This document shows, piece after piece, positions 42,078-52,235 of a stretch of 64,000 bases of DNA; the first letter of the stretch is position 1; each line of letters begins with the position of its first letter. The position numbers and the translations under genes are program-made. This DNA is from Candidatus Thiodiazotropha endoloripes. GTDB lineage: Bacteria > Pseudomonadota > Gammaproteobacteria > Chromatiales > Chromatiaceae. The DNA is taken from the NCBI RefSeq assembly GCF_001708965.1, contig NZ_LVJW01000006.1, forward strand, positions 620,001-684,000. Reading direction: 5' to 3'. Under the pieces are notes generated by a model. It had not been told where the DNA came from. It did no database searches and worked only from the letters and a program-made list of their open reading frames with translations.

Positions 42078-42452
42078 CTAACCAGACCCGGTCAAGGCGC
42101 GCAATATGGCGCCAAGCATCATGTCAAACAGCCACAGCACGACACCCATGAAGAGCACCATGACGAATACGATCAAGGTGGTCTGCACCGTCTCCTGGCG
42201 GCTCGGCCAGACGACTTTGCGCACCTCCATCTTGGAGGCGGAGGCAAAATCCCACACCGACTTACCCATCGCGGTCTGGTATGCCAACAGCGCAGCCAAT
42301 CCCATCATCACCAACAGCCCGAGCACACGCAGCAGTTGTGAGTAGGCATCAAGATAGTAAAAGCCGAGAATAGCGCCCACGATTATCCCTACCGCAATAA
42401 TCAGCTTTACGGTATCGAGACTGGATGCCTCCACCTGGGACTTCGCATTCAT
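42078..42452 (-). CDS. secE: Protein translocase subunit SecE
   Basis: SecE clamps SecY in the translocon. From ATG 42452 the protein has 124 residues with three membrane helices at about 14-33, 39-58 and 91-115; the conserved amphipathic segment [20 protein letters not shown] precedes the last. The frame is open upstream, but that part overlaps tRNA-Trp, so the shorter start is right. It lies 21 bp after tRNA-Trp. Confidence 0.96.
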   Translation of the reverse strand: MNAKSQVEASSLDTVKLIIAVGIIVGAILGFYYLDAYSQLLRVLGLLVMMGLAALLAYQTAMGKSVWDFASASKMEVRKVVWPSRQETVQTTLIVFVMVLFMGVVLWLFDMMLGAILRALTGSG

Positions 42453-42473
42453 AATTTCTGACTGCCAGTTGTT

Positions 42474-42549
42474 TGGCAGGCCAAGAGGGAATCGAACCCC
42501 CAACCTGCGGTTTTGGAGACCGCTGCTCTACCAATTGAGCTATTGGCCT
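42474..42549 (-). tRNA. trpT: tRNA-Trp (CCA anticodon)
   Basis: The 76-nt minus-strand sequence folds as a cloverleaf: acceptor AGGCCAA/TTGGCCT, anticodon arm GCGGT-CTCCAAA-ACCGC with anticodon CCA, T arm with GGTTCGATTCC, and an encoded 3' CCA. It lies between tufB and secE. Confidence 0.97.
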
Positions 42550-42562
42550 AGAAAAAGTTAAA

Positions 42563-42589
42563 GCGGGGCTGGCCACCGGCCAGCCCCGC
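42563..42589 (-). terminator. Terminator-like hairpin after tufB
   Basis: A perfect 12-bp stem, GCGGGGCTGGCC/GGCCAGCCCCGC, with a 3-nt loop is followed on the minus strand by UUUAACUUUUUC. It lies 15 bp after the tufB stop and 14 bp before tRNA-Trp. It should stop most tufB transcription, yet no obvious new promoter follows. Confidence 0.75.
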
Positions 42590-42604
42590 CGGTCCTGTTA
42601 TCGA

Positions 42605-43795
<1,191 letters not shown>

Positions 43796-43861
43796 GAGTG
43801 TTCTCCAGGTTCTCTATTGTATAAAGACAAATTCGCGCGCTTCCGCACGCCTTTCAATTTT

Positions 43862-43937
43862 TGGAGCCCAGAAGCAGATTTGAACTGCCGACCTCACCCT
43901 TACCAAGGGTGTGCTCTACCAACTGAGCTATCTGGGC
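43862..43937 (-). tRNA. thrT: tRNA-Thr (GGT anticodon)
   Basis: A 76-nt cloverleaf on the minus strand: acceptor GCCCAGA/TCTGGGC, anticodon arm ACCCT-TGGTAA-GGGT with anticodon GGT, T arm GGCAGTTCAAATCTGC, encoded CCA. It lies 66 bp before tufB. Confidence 0.97.
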
Positions 43938-44057
43938 AAAACTCTTTGACTGTCAGTCCCTTCCACTAACGGCCAGACTTTCAGCACACACCAACGACGC
44001 CACTGCCATACAGTACCGTCGCTCAATGCCAATCTTGAATATTGGCCTATAATTCAT

Positions 44058-44131
44058 TGGAGCGGGTGATGGGAATCGAACCCACGTATTCAGCTTGGAA
44101 GGCTGAAGTTCTACCATTGAACTACACCCGC
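44058..44131 (-). tRNA. glyT: tRNA-Gly (TCC anticodon)
   Basis: A 74-nt cloverleaf on the minus strand: acceptor GCGGGTG/CACCCGC, anticodon arm TTCAGC-CTTCCAA-GCTGAA with anticodon TCC, T-loop GTTCGATTCC, encoded CCA. Confidence 0.97.
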
Positions 44132-44287
44132 GTAGCCAAGCAACGCGTCGCTCACCAACAACCACGACCAATTTCCATCTTGGCGGAGAGGTTGGGAAGG
44201 ATCTCTACCAACCTGAAACCTCCGGGCCAATGCGCCCCACGCATTGTTTTCAAAGTCGCTTTTCAGCGCCTCTTCTCATCAATCATC

Positions 44288-44372
44288 TGGTGGAGGGGGG
44301 AGGATTCGAACCTCCGAAGGCTGAGCCGTCAGATTTACAGTCTGATCCCTTTGGCCACTCGGGAACCCCTCC
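44288..44372 (-). tRNA. tyrU: tRNA-Tyr (GTA anticodon)
   Basis: An 85-nt class II tRNA on the minus strand: acceptor GGAGGGG/CCCCTCC, anticodon arm TCAGA-CTGTAAA-TCTGA with anticodon GTA, a long variable arm, T-loop GTTCGAATCC, encoded CCA. It is the first gene of the tRNA-tufB unit. Confidence 0.97.
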
Positions 44373-44387
44373 TAACGAGAGCCGGGC

Positions 44388-44416
44388 ATTCTGACGCCAA
44401 CTTTTGCCAAAGTCAA
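44388..44416 (-). promoter_or_regulatory. Promoter of the tRNA-tufB operon
   Basis: On the minus strand TTGACT (44411-44416) and CAGAAT (44388-44393) are 17 bp apart, and the start region reads GCCCGGC, a GC-rich discriminator typical of stringently controlled stable-RNA promoters. The U/A-rich stretch upstream (AAAAAAATC) could act as an UP element. It lies 16 bp before tRNA-Tyr. Confidence 0.65.
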
Positions 44417-44692
44417 CAAACAATTCAAAGATTTTTTTGTCTACTGAGAATACCAATGCTGAATTCAGGCTCACCACTGATGTCAATTGGATTGGTGTTA
44501 GTGTAGTGTCTCTTTCGGAGGTGGCATAAATGCGGGTCGCCCAGGCCATCGGAGCGTTGGCAAGAGCATGGATTGTGATGCCCCTATTGGCAGAATTTCC
44601 AGGCATTCCACTACAATAAAAAGTTAATATCCAAGAACCTGGAACAGTAAAATCGACCAAACCAAGGTACGACAAATTACACAGCTAACCGA
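44417..44692. other. Spacer between the tRNA-tufB promoter and the TPR gene
   Basis: Together with the promoter just left of it, this makes a gap of 320 bp without a gene. It has an inverted pair ACCAATG/ATTGGTG-like at about 44452 and 44491, the palindrome CTGAATTCAG at about 44459, and a 14-mer (complement CTAACACCAATCCA at 44488-44501) also found at 1305-1318. These may be remains of a small repeat. A promoter for the downstream lipoprotein gene is expected but not clear. Confidence 0.35.
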
Positions 44693-46414
44693 ATGAACAA
44701 AACCGCCACCCTTATTTGCCTGCTTCTGTTATCAGCCTGCGGCAGCAACCCAGCACTTAAATCACCCGAGCCGACCAGCCTGGAGGGTAAGGATCCAGGG
44801 TCTGCTCAGACCGGAAATGGCGCAGACAAGCTCAGCACAGACCTGGTCTACCACACGCTTGCCAGTGAAATTGCGGCTCAGCGTGGCGAACAATCGATGG
44901 CGTTTGACCACGCCTTACAGGTTGCCCGGGAGTCGCGGGATCCCCTTTCAGCTGAGCGGGCCACCAGTCTGGCACTGCAAGCCAATCAACCGGAAAATGC
45001 TTTGACAGCCGCCCGTCTCTGGATCGATGTCGACCCACAGGAGCTGAAAGCCTATCAAATTGCCGCCATCATCAACATCAGAGCCAATCAGCTGGATGAG
45101 GCGATCTCACATCTGCAACAGGTTATTACAATCGCAAACCGCAATGGCCAATCAGGCTACGTGCAGGCGGCCGCGATTGCTGAAAAATCAGGTTCCCCAG
45201 AGAAAGCACTGGCACTGATGCAGCAACTGGTACCTGAGGATACCGACTCCTCCTCGGCCCTTTATGCCCTTGCCCTGGTTGCCAACCGGGCATCTCAGCG
45301 AGTACTGGCCCTCGAATACATCGATCGATCCCTGAAACTGGAGCCCAGCTCCACCCAGAGTCTGGTATTGAGAGCCCACACTCTGATTGCCATGAAAAAG
45401 GAGAAACAGGGTGTTGAATTTCTCCAGCAAGCGGTGCAGGAGTATCCGAGTGACATCAAGCTCAGACACGCCTATGCCAGGATTCTACTCGAGATAAATC
45501 AGGTTGATGCCTCCCTGCAGCAGTTTCTTGAACTCAATCAGCAAGCTCCGGACAACACCGATTTCAGTTTCTCTCTCGGCATGATCTACATGCAGCTTGA
45601 TCAGTACGACAAGGCAGAACAGTATCTGTCAAACCTGACCCAGAGCCGGGCGAAGAGAAATGAAGCCAATTTCTATCTCGGTGCGATCGCTGAAGAGCAG
45701 CAAGCCTACGAACAGGCGCTGGACCGCTACAGCCGGGTGGAGGGAAAACACCTGGCCGACGCACAGGTGCGGATAGCCAAGATTCTCTCCGATCAAGGCA
45801 ACCTGAAACAGGCCAGAGAGACCCTGCAGCGCCTGAGAGTGAATCAATCGCGCAATCAGCTGAAATTCTACATGATCGAAGCCGAACTGCTGCGTGAAGC
45901 CAGAGAGTACGCCACCGCCCATGAGGTCTACAGCAAGGCGCTTGAGCGGTTCAGCGACAACATCGACCTGCTCTATGCCAGGGGCCTCAATGCCGCAGAC
46001 ATGAAACGGGTCGACCTGCTTGAACAGGACCTGCGCAAGATACTCGAGACCCACCCACAACATGCCGATGCACTGAACGCCCTCGGCTACACCCTGGCTG
46101 ATCAGACCGACCGCCTGCAGGAGGCCAGGGAGTACATCGTACAGGCATTGGCACTGAAACCGGAAAGTCCGGCGGTACTCGACAGCATGGGCTGGGTTGA
46201 ATATCGTCTGGGCAATCTGCCTGCCGCCCTGGAGCATCTGCAGAAGGCAGCGGAGATCAGCAACGACGCTGAGATCGCTTCCCACCTGGGCGAGGTACTG
46301 TGGGTAATGGGAGAGCAGGAACAGGCCCTCGAAATCTGGAAGGCCGCACTGGAGAGGGAACCAGACAACCGCTTCATACGGCCCGCCATGTTGCGTTTGG
46401 GTGCTGAGGACTAG
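44693..46414 (+). CDS. TPR-repeat lipoprotein
   Basis: A 573-residue lipoprotein with tandem tetratricopeptide repeats. The signal peptide ends in LLLLSAC, so Cys16 is the lipidation site; Gly at +2 predicts outer-membrane sorting. TPR-like helix pairs run from about residue 50 to 565, clearest near ADALNALGYTLADQTDRLQE and PAVLDSMGWVEYRLGNLPAA. Such proteins often serve as scaffolds in envelope assembly. Gammaproteobacteria commonly have a similar gene before lolB-ispE; here it directly precedes ispE by 15 bp and lolB is absent. Partner unknown. Confidence 0.88.
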   Translation: MNKTATLICLLLLSACGSNPALKSPEPTSLEGKDPGSAQTGNGADKLSTDLVYHTLASEIAAQRGEQSMAFDHALQVARESRDPLSAERATSLALQANQPENALTAARLWIDVDPQELKAYQIAAIINIRANQLDEAISHLQQVITIANRNGQSGYVQAAAIAEKSGSPEKALALMQQLVPEDTDSSSALYALALVANRASQRVLALEYIDRSLKLEPSSTQSLVLRAHTLIAMKKEKQGVEFLQQAVQEYPSDIKLRHAYARILLEINQVDASLQQFLELNQQAPDNTDFSFSLGMIYMQLDQYDKAEQYLSNLTQSRAKRNEANFYLGAIAEEQQAYEQALDRYSRVEGKHLADAQVRIAKILSDQGNLKQARETLQRLRVNQSRNQLKFYMIEAELLREAREYATAHEVYSKALERFSDNIDLLYARGLNAADMKRVDLLEQDLRKILETHPQHADALNALGYTLADQTDRLQEAREYIVQALALKPESPAVLDSMGWVEYRLGNLPAALEHLQKAAEISNDAEIASHLGEVLWVMGEQEQALEIWKAALEREPDNRFIRPAMLRLGAED

Positions 46415-46429
46415 TCGTCCACCTGAATT

Positions 46430-47308
46430 GTGCATGTGACCAGACCACTTGATCCCACCCCGGAGAGCCTCAGCTGTCCGGCACCGGCAAAATTGAATCT
46501 GATGCTGCGCATTGTCGGCAGACGTGAGGATGGCTACCACGATCTGCAAACCGTATTTCAATTCATCGACCGGCAGGATCGGCTCGATTTCAAACATCGC
46601 CATGACGGCCGGATCATCATCACCAATCCACTACCCGAAGTACCAGAGCAACAGAATCTCTGTTTTCGCGCAGCAAAGATGCTGCAACAGATCTCTGGAT
46701 CCGATTCAGGCGTAGAGCTGACCCTGCACAAAATCCTGCCGATGGGAGGCGGGCTTGGGGGAGGCAGCTCCGATGCGGCCACAACCCTGGTCGCACTCAA
46801 TCACCTGTGGGGGCTTGGTCTTGGCAAGGATCAGTTGATGGAGATCGGTCGGTCCCTGGGTGCCGATGTGCCGATCTTCATTCATGGCCAGGCGGCCTGG
46901 GCGGAAGGTGTGGGGGATAAAATGACCCACATTGAGCTCCCGGAACCCTGGTTTTTGGTACTCAATCCAGCCTGTCACGTGTCAACCGCCGAAGTATTCG
47001 GACAACCTGATTTGACACGCAACTCCCCCAGGATCAAAATACGCGCCTTTCTAGAGGGCAACAGCCAAAATGACTGCCTAACGGTGGTCCGAAGGCGCTA
47101 CCCGGAAGTGGCGCAGGCGATGGATTGGCTTGATCAGTATGCCGACGCGCGCCTGACCGGAACAGGGGCCTGCCTGTTCGCAGAATTTGCTGAACGGCAA
47201 GAGGCGGACGAGGTACTGGATCGGCTACCGAACGATCTTACAGGGTTTGTTGCCCGGGGGCTTAACCGCTCCCCGCTACTGGATCAGTTCCAACTGGAAA
47301 AGAGTTAA
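46430..47308 (+). CDS. ispE: 4-diphosphocytidyl-2-C-methyl-D-erythritol kinase
   Basis: IspE phosphorylates CDP-methylerythritol in the MEP isoprenoid pathway. The 292-residue GHMP kinase shows CPAPAKLNLMLRIVGRREDG with the substrate Lys near residue 21, the ATP loop PMGGGLGGGSSDAAT near residue 105, and VARGLNRSPL at the C-terminus. Start is given as GTG 46430; another GTG at 46436 is possible, and neither has a good ribosome site. The stop is one base before tRNA-Gln. Confidence 0.96.
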   Translation: MHVTRPLDPTPESLSCPAPAKLNLMLRIVGRREDGYHDLQTVFQFIDRQDRLDFKHRHDGRIIITNPLPEVPEQQNLCFRAAKMLQQISGSDSGVELTLHKILPMGGGLGGGSSDAATTLVALNHLWGLGLGKDQLMEIGRSLGADVPIFIHGQAAWAEGVGDKMTHIELPEPWFLVLNPACHVSTAEVFGQPDLTRNSPRIKIRAFLEGNSQNDCLTVVRRRYPEVAQAMDWLDQYADARLTGTGACLFAEFAERQEADEVLDRLPNDLTGFVARGLNRSPLLDQFQLEKS

Positions 47309-47309
47309 T

Positions 47310-47384
47310 TGGGGCGTCGCCAAGCGGTAAGGCACTGGGTTTTGATCCCAGCATTCGTAGGTTCGAATCCTGCCGCCCCAGCCA
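47310..47384 (+). tRNA. glnT: tRNA-Gln (TTG anticodon)
   Basis: A 75-nt cloverleaf: acceptor TGGGGCG/CGCCCCA, anticodon arm CTGGG-TTTTGAT-CCCAG with anticodon TTG, T arm GTAGGTTCGAATCCTGC, encoded CCA. The 5' end is one base after the ispE stop codon, so it is very likely cut out of a mixed mRNA-tRNA transcript. Confidence 0.97.
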
Positions 47385-47423
47385 TTTCTCTGCAAACTAT
47401 TTTCTCGACTGAGGATTAGCACC

Positions 47424-48377
47424 GTGCCATCCACTGCCATGACGGTCTTTTCGGGTAACGCCAACCCCTCTCTCACCTCCGGAATCGTGAGTCATCTCAA
47501 CCTCCCCCTGGGTAAAATGCAGGTTGGCCGCTTCAGTGACGGGGAAGTGATGGCCGAGATTCACGAGAATGTCCGTGGCCGGGATGTCTTCATCGTGCAA
47601 TCCACCTCAGCACCGACTAATGAAAACCTGATGGAGCTGCTGGTGATGATCGATGCCATGCGCTGGTCTTCAGCCAATCGCATCACCGCAGTCATCCCCT
47701 ATTTCGGCTATGCCCGTCAGGACCGCCGCCCCCGTTCCGCCAGGGTACCGATCACTGCCCGACTGGCGGCAAAGATGATCGCCACCGCCGGTGCTGACCG
47801 GGTACTGACGGTCGATCTGCATGCGGACCAGATCCAGGGTTTTTTCGACATTCCGGTGGATAATGTCTACGCCTCACCGATCCTGCTCGGTGACGTCTGG
47901 CGCCAGAAACATCCGGATATCGTGGTGGTTTCTCCCGATGTGGGTGGTGTGGTCAGGGCCCGGGCACTGGCAAAGCGTCTGGATGATGCCGAACTGGCCA
48001 TCATCGACAAGCGCCGTCCGAAACCGAATGAGGCCAAGGTGATGAATATCATCGGCCAAGTGGAGGGTCGCAGCTGCATTCTCATCGACGACCTGGTGGA
48101 TACCGCTGGCACCCTCTGCCAGGCGGCCAACGCCCTCAAGGAGCATGGTGCCGCCAAAGTGGTTGCCTACAGTACCCATCCGGTGCTTTCCGGCCCCGCG
48201 GTCACCAACCTCAATAACTCCAAACTGGATGAGCTTGTCGTCACCGATACCATTCCCCTGTCGGAAGAGGCCAAACAGTGCGACGTGATTCGTCAGGTTT
48301 CGATCGCCGAACTGCTTGCCGAAACCATGCGCCGGATCTCCAATGAGGAGTCGGTCAGTTCTCTGTTTATCGATTAA
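47424..48377 (+). CDS. prs: Ribose-phosphate pyrophosphokinase
   Basis: Prs makes PRPP from ribose 5-phosphate and ATP for nucleotide, His, Trp and NAD synthesis. The 317-residue protein has [20 protein letters not shown], the ATP-site flexible loop [34 protein letters not shown], and the PRPP loop [14 protein letters not shown] near residue 215. GTG 47424 is chosen because GAGG lies nine bases upstream; ATG 47439 is a weaker alternative. It follows tRNA-Gln by 39 bp. Confidence 0.97.
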   Translation: MPSTAMTVFSGNANPSLTSGIVSHLNLPLGKMQVGRFSDGEVMAEIHENVRGRDVFIVQSTSAPTNENLMELLVMIDAMRWSSANRITAVIPYFGYARQDRRPRSARVPITARLAAKMIATAGADRVLTVDLHADQIQGFFDIPVDNVYASPILLGDVWRQKHPDIVVVSPDVGGVVRARALAKRLDDAELAIIDKRRPKPNEAKVMNIIGQVEGRSCILIDDLVDTAGTLCQAANALKEHGAAKVVAYSTHPVLSGPAVTNLNNSKLDELVVTDTIPLSEEAKQCDVIRQVSIAELLAETMRRISNEESVSSLFID

Positions 48378-48527
48378 ACACCGACCATCTCATCATTCAG
48401 CGCAACGGGCACGAAACACCGCAAAAAACGCAAATGCGTATCTCTATCAGAGATAAGATTTACGAAGTTTAGCGGTGATTTGCGTCCATTTGCCACTCGA
48501 TTAACAGAGCAAACACACCCAAAAGGC

Positions 48528-48555
48528 TGGAAATTCTGGCCAATCCTGATAGAAT
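48528..48555 (+). promoter_or_regulatory. Candidate rplY promoter
   Basis: TGGAAA (48528-48533) and TAGAAT (48550-48555) are 16 bp apart and followed by CGCGCG, a GC-rich start region, about 85 bp before the rplY ATG. The rest of the prs-rplY gap holds an imperfect hairpin TATCTCT/AGAGATA at 48439-48455, perhaps the prs terminator. Confidence 0.4.
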
Positions 48556-48638
48556 CGCGCGTCCGCTTGAATTCAGCGGTGGTGTCGCTTGGTCGCAAAG
48601 CGACATCCCTATTGACCTAAACAGATACGGAGATAACC

Positions 48639-49271
48639 ATGTCTGCAAATTTTGAAGTTAACGCCGAAGCACGGAGCGATACAGGGAAAGGTGCGAGCCG
48701 CCGCCTGCGTCGCGCCGGTCTGGTTCCGGGCATCGTCTATGGTGCACACAAGGATCCAACCCCGATCACCGTTCTGCACAACGAGATCGCTCACTCACTC
48801 GAGAATGAAGGTTTCTACTCCAACCTGCTCGAGCTGAAACTGGATGGTAAAAATCAGACCGTGGTGCTGAAGGATCTGCAGCGCCACCCGGCCAAGCCAT
48901 TCATCCTCCATGTGGATTTTCAGCGTGTACAGGCTGATGAGAAGATCAGACTGCATGTTCCGCTGCATTTCATCAATGAAGACACCTGCCCGGGTATCAA
49001 GTCCGGCGGACAGGCCAGCCACGTGATGACCGATATGGAGATCAGCTGTCTGCCTAAAGATCTGCCTGAATTCATCGAGATCGATCTGGGCAACCTTGAA
49101 CTGGGTACCGTTCTGCATGCCTCAGAGATCACCCTGCCTGAGGGTGTTGACCTGATCACCCATGAGGGTAATGAAGATCCGATCGTAGTGACCATTCACG
49201 CCACTCATAAGAGTGAAGAGGATGAGCCTGCTGAATCCTCTGATGAAGGTGGTGAAGAGAGCGCTGAATAA
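48639..49271 (+). CDS. rplY: 50S ribosomal protein L25/Ctc family
   Basis: A 210-residue Ctc-type L25, which binds 5S rRNA. The N-terminal domain (residues about 5-90) has ARSDTGKGASRRLRRAGLVP, VYGAHKDPTPITV and LKDLQRHPAKPFILHVDFQR; the C-terminal domain (100-185) is the TL5-type beta domain absent from E. coli L25. The last 20 residues are acidic (EEDEPAESSDEGGEESAE). GGAG before the ATG is well spaced. Confidence 0.95.
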   Translation: MSANFEVNAEARSDTGKGASRRLRRAGLVPGIVYGAHKDPTPITVLHNEIAHSLENEGFYSNLLELKLDGKNQTVVLKDLQRHPAKPFILHVDFQRVQADEKIRLHVPLHFINEDTCPGIKSGGQASHVMTDMEISCLPKDLPEFIEIDLGNLELGTVLHASEITLPEGVDLITHEGNEDPIVVTIHATHKSEEDEPAESSDEGGEESAE

Positions 49272-49281
49272 AACCGCTCCC

Positions 49282-49303
49282 GAGGGAGGCGAAAGCCTCC
49301 CTC
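49282..49303 (+). terminator. Terminator-like hairpin after rplY
   Basis: GAGGGAGGC/GCCTCCCTC form a 9-bp stem with a GAAA tetraloop, 11 bp after the rplY stop. Only UUC follows, so termination may be weak and allow read-through into pth. Confidence 0.6.
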
Positions 49304-49331
49304 TTCACAAACACCCCATCCCCCCCTATCC

Positions 49332-49916
49332 ATGGCATCCCAACCCATCCGTCTGATTGCAGGTCTTGGAAACCCAGGCCCGGATTACGAACAAACCCGT
49401 CACAATGCCGGCTTCTGGCTGCTGGATAAGCTTGCCCAGCAACACCACCTCAGCTTTCGCACGGAGTCCAAACACCACGGTCAGGTATGCAAACTGAATC
49501 TGCAGGGTGAAGAGGTACGGTTGCTGAAACCGACCACCTATATGAACCGAAGCGGGCAGGCCGTCGCCAGTCTGGCCAACTATTTTCGGATTGAACCCGA
49601 GCAGATTCTGGTGGTGCATGACGAACTCGACCTGGAACCGGGACAGGCACGCCTGAAGACCGGTGGAGGTCATGCGGGACACAATGGCCTGAGGGACATC
49701 ATGAGTGTTCTCGGCAAGCGGGAGTTTCATCGCCTGCGCATCGGTATCGATCATCCGAATGATCGGGCTGCCGTGGTCAACTACGTGCTTGGCCGCCCCT
49801 CGAAAGAGCACAGAGCCTCCATTGACCAGGCTATCGACAAGGCGATTGACAGCCTGCCGACCATTGTAAAAGGTGACCTGCAACTGGCCATGAACAGACT
49901 GCACAGCAGCAGATAG
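49332..49916 (+). CDS. pth: Peptidyl-tRNA hydrolase
   Basis: Pth frees tRNA from prematurely released peptidyl-tRNAs. The 194-residue protein has LIAGLGNPGPDYEQTRHNAG with the catalytic His near residue 22, TYMNRSGQAV, the VVHDELDLEPG segment with the catalytic Asp, and GGHAGHNGLRDI. It follows rplY, its usual partner. The ychF gene that normally follows is not here; a 245-bp gap leads to the LolA-like gene. Confidence 0.97.
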   Translation: MASQPIRLIAGLGNPGPDYEQTRHNAGFWLLDKLAQQHHLSFRTESKHHGQVCKLNLQGEEVRLLKPTTYMNRSGQAVASLANYFRIEPEQILVVHDELDLEPGQARLKTGGGHAGHNGLRDIMSVLGKREFHRLRIGIDHPNDRAAVVNYVLGRPSKEHRASIDQAIDKAIDSLPTIVKGDLQLAMNRLHSSR

Positions 49917-50161
49917 GCACCCATACAACGCCTCCAACCACTGAGCAGACAGCATTAAACTGCCCTCTGTCTCAGACCGCCAGGCTATTGAAACACTTCT
50001 TTACCTCTTCATTATCTTAAATAAATCACTTTAATTTCATTGATTTATACCAGAGAGACCAGGTCTGCTGAAAATCCAGCGGCCAGGCCCGCACTGGCTA
50101 TATATTATGAAATGCTTATAATGACCAGATTGATTTCCTACTTTCAGAGTATGTTTTTCAC

Positions 50162-50908
50162 ATGGTACGACTAAGCAATACGATTTGGCTGCTGATTTTC
50201 ATCGCCACAGGGAGCCTGGCAGAGGATTCCGCAAAGCAAGCACTTGAGCTGCTGCAAAAGTCAGAGGCACTGATGCGTTCCAGCGGTACGGAGGCCGAGT
50301 ACCAGATTGATATCCTGCGCCCGGATTGGCAGCGCACAATGACCTTTCGCAGCCACGACGACAGGGATAACAAACGTTTCCGCATGGAGATTCTCTCTCC
50401 CAGAAAGACCAAGGGGACGGTGTTTCTCAAGGTGGACAATATCCTCTCCATGTACCTGCCGAAACTGCGTCGCCAGATCAACATCTCGCCCGCCATGATG
50501 CAGGATCCGTGGATGGGATCGGACTTCAACAACCAGGATCTGCTCGACACCGATGCCATGATCGATGGCCACACCCATCAGATCATCGATCGTCAGGGTG
50601 AGGGGGAGACCGGGATCTACACCATAGAATCGATCCCTGAGCCTGACACGACGGTGACCTGGAAAAAGCTGGTGCGGAAGATTCGTGGCGACGGGGTGCC
50701 CCTGGAGATGGCTTACCATTGCCGGAAAAAGATCAGGCGCCTGATGGTGTTCGACCAGATTGCGGAAATGGGTGGGCGAGTCATACCCACACGCTGGACC
50801 ATGCAGCCAGAAGATGGAGAGGGCAAGCGTACGGTCATCACCCTTCAGTCGATCAAATTCAATCTAACGCTTGAATCCCAGCTCTTCACGCCAATGCAGG
50901 CACAGTAA
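50162..50908 (+). CDS. LolA-like outer-membrane lipoprotein-sorting protein
   Basis: A 248-residue periplasmic protein with a signal peptide (NTIWLLIFIATGSLA, cut after about residue 20). The rest has the half-barrel pattern of the LolA/LolB superfamily, with YQIDILRPDWQRTMTFRSHD, KGTVFLKVDNILSMYLPKL and DPWMGSDFNNQDLL, matching proteins annotated as outer-membrane lipoprotein-sorting proteins. It lacks the sequence of true LolA, so it probably carries another lipid or lipoprotein. It precedes two permeases and an ATPase by 82 bp and likely forms one system with them. Confidence 0.82.
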   Translation: MVRLSNTIWLLIFIATGSLAEDSAKQALELLQKSEALMRSSGTEAEYQIDILRPDWQRTMTFRSHDDRDNKRFRMEILSPRKTKGTVFLKVDNILSMYLPKLRRQINISPAMMQDPWMGSDFNNQDLLDTDAMIDGHTHQIIDRQGEGETGIYTIESIPEPDTTVTWKKLVRKIRGDGVPLEMAYHCRKKIRRLMVFDQIAEMGGRVIPTRWTMQPEDGEGKRTVITLQSIKFNLTLESQLFTPMQAQ

Positions 50909-50990
50909 AGCGATTGGCTGGGCACAAAGAGAGACCCAGCAGGGCTTGTTGGTTTAGTGTCATCAAGCTCTAACAAACAACAGGTTTTGG

Positions 50991-52235
50991 ATGGCCGACG
51001 CGAAATCACAGCTCAATCTCCACCTTGCCAGGGTTGCACTGCGTAACCTGCTTGGCCATCCAAGACGCACCCTGCTGACCTCCGGCGCCATTGCACTCGG
51101 CCTCGCTTCATTAATCTTCCTGTGGGGATTCAATGAGGGGCTGCATCGCAATATGCTCGGTAATTTTCAGAATTCGATCATCGGTGCGTTACAGATACAC
51201 CGGCAGGGGTTTTTTCAACACCCGGATCTCTCCCTGACCATCTCCAATCCACAGCAGATCAGTGAAACCCTTGAGCTGCATGGTGTAACAAGATACAGCC
51301 AACGCCTGGATACCTTTGGGCTGGCGGCATCAGACCACACCACCCAGGGGGTGATGCTGATTGGTATGGATCCGCAGAATGAACCCAAGGTGACCGAACT
51401 TGGCAGCAGAATCGGCGTTGGACGCTTTTTGCAGCCGGATGACAGCTACTCACTGATTCTGGGTGCCACCACGGCAAGCAACCTCAAAGTCCGGCTTGGT
51501 GATGAGGTGGTGATGATCGGTTATGACCGCTACGGCGCCATGATTGCCGAATCCTTTACTTTGGTGGGAATTATCACCAGTGGCGAAATGGGGCTCGACA
51601 GCGGCATGGCGATCACCAGCCTGGCGACCCTGCAGGAGATGGTCGATCTGCAAGGTCAGGTCACCACTTTCGTCATCAATGTGGATGAGCAAACACTGCC
51701 TGGCCTGGTGGCCAGCCTGAATGAGGATCTGGTCGATCAACAGTTGGAAGTCATGCCCTGGTACACCATGTTTCCGGTCATGAAAGAGTGGGTAACCCTG
51801 CATAACGGTTTTCTCTATCTGTTTCTCGGCATTGTGCTTTTCATCGTACTGGCGGGAGAGTTGAATACCCTGCTGCTCTCCATGCTGGACCGAACCCGCG
51901 AGTTCGGCATCCTGATGGCAATCGGTACAAGTCGACGCCAGATCGCTCTGCTGATGGTGGTGGAAGCGGTGGGGATCGGCATCATCGGTATCCTGCTCGG
52001 CACTCTGCTCGGTTATCTGATCATCCTGCTGACCGGTATGATCGGCATCGATCTCTCCATACTGTTGGGATCAACCTCCAGGTTTTATGTCGACCCACTG
52101 ATCTATCCCCAATTAAAACTGGACCACCTCGGAATAACGGCCAGTACCATACTAATGGCTTCAATCCTCTCGGGGGTCTATCCGGCCTGGCGCGCCAGTC
52201 TGCTGCAACCGGTGGAGGCGATCCGCAATGGTTAG
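50991..52235 (+). CDS. ABC transporter permease, FtsX/MacB/LolC type, subunit 1
   Basis: A 414-residue permease with the FtsX-family layout: a helix at about 24-45, a large periplasmic domain (about 50-275), and three helices at 278-300, 322-350 and 380-400. The signature VALRNLLGHPRRTLLTSGAI starts the protein and LDRTREFGILMAIGTSRRQI, the cytoplasmic coupling loop that meets the ATPase, is intact. The C-terminal GVYPAWRASLLQPVEAIRNG is typical of mechanotransmission-type transporters. Its end overlaps the second permease by 8 bp. Confidence 0.9.
   Translation: MADAKSQLNLHLARVALRNLLGHPRRTLLTSGAIALGLASLIFLWGFNEGLHRNMLGNFQNSIIGALQIHRQGFFQHPDLSLTISNPQQISETLELHGVTRYSQRLDTFGLAASDHTTQGVMLIGMDPQNEPKVTELGSRIGVGRFLQPDDSYSLILGATTASNLKVRLGDEVVMIGYDRYGAMIAESFTLVGIITSGEMGLDSGMAITSLATLQEMVDLQGQVTTFVINVDEQTLPGLVASLNEDLVDQQLEVMPWYTMFPVMKEWVTLHNGFLYLFLGIVLFIVLAGELNTLLLSMLDRTREFGILMAIGTSRRQIALLMVVEAVGIGIIGILLGTLLGYLIILLTGMIGIDLSILLGSTSRFYVDPLIYPQLKLDHLGITASTILMASILSGVYPAWRASLLQPVEAIRNG

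Noticed and set aside
42453-42503. Longer SecE start
   Set aside because: It would overlap the tRNA-Trp gene; ATG 42452 matches the family length.
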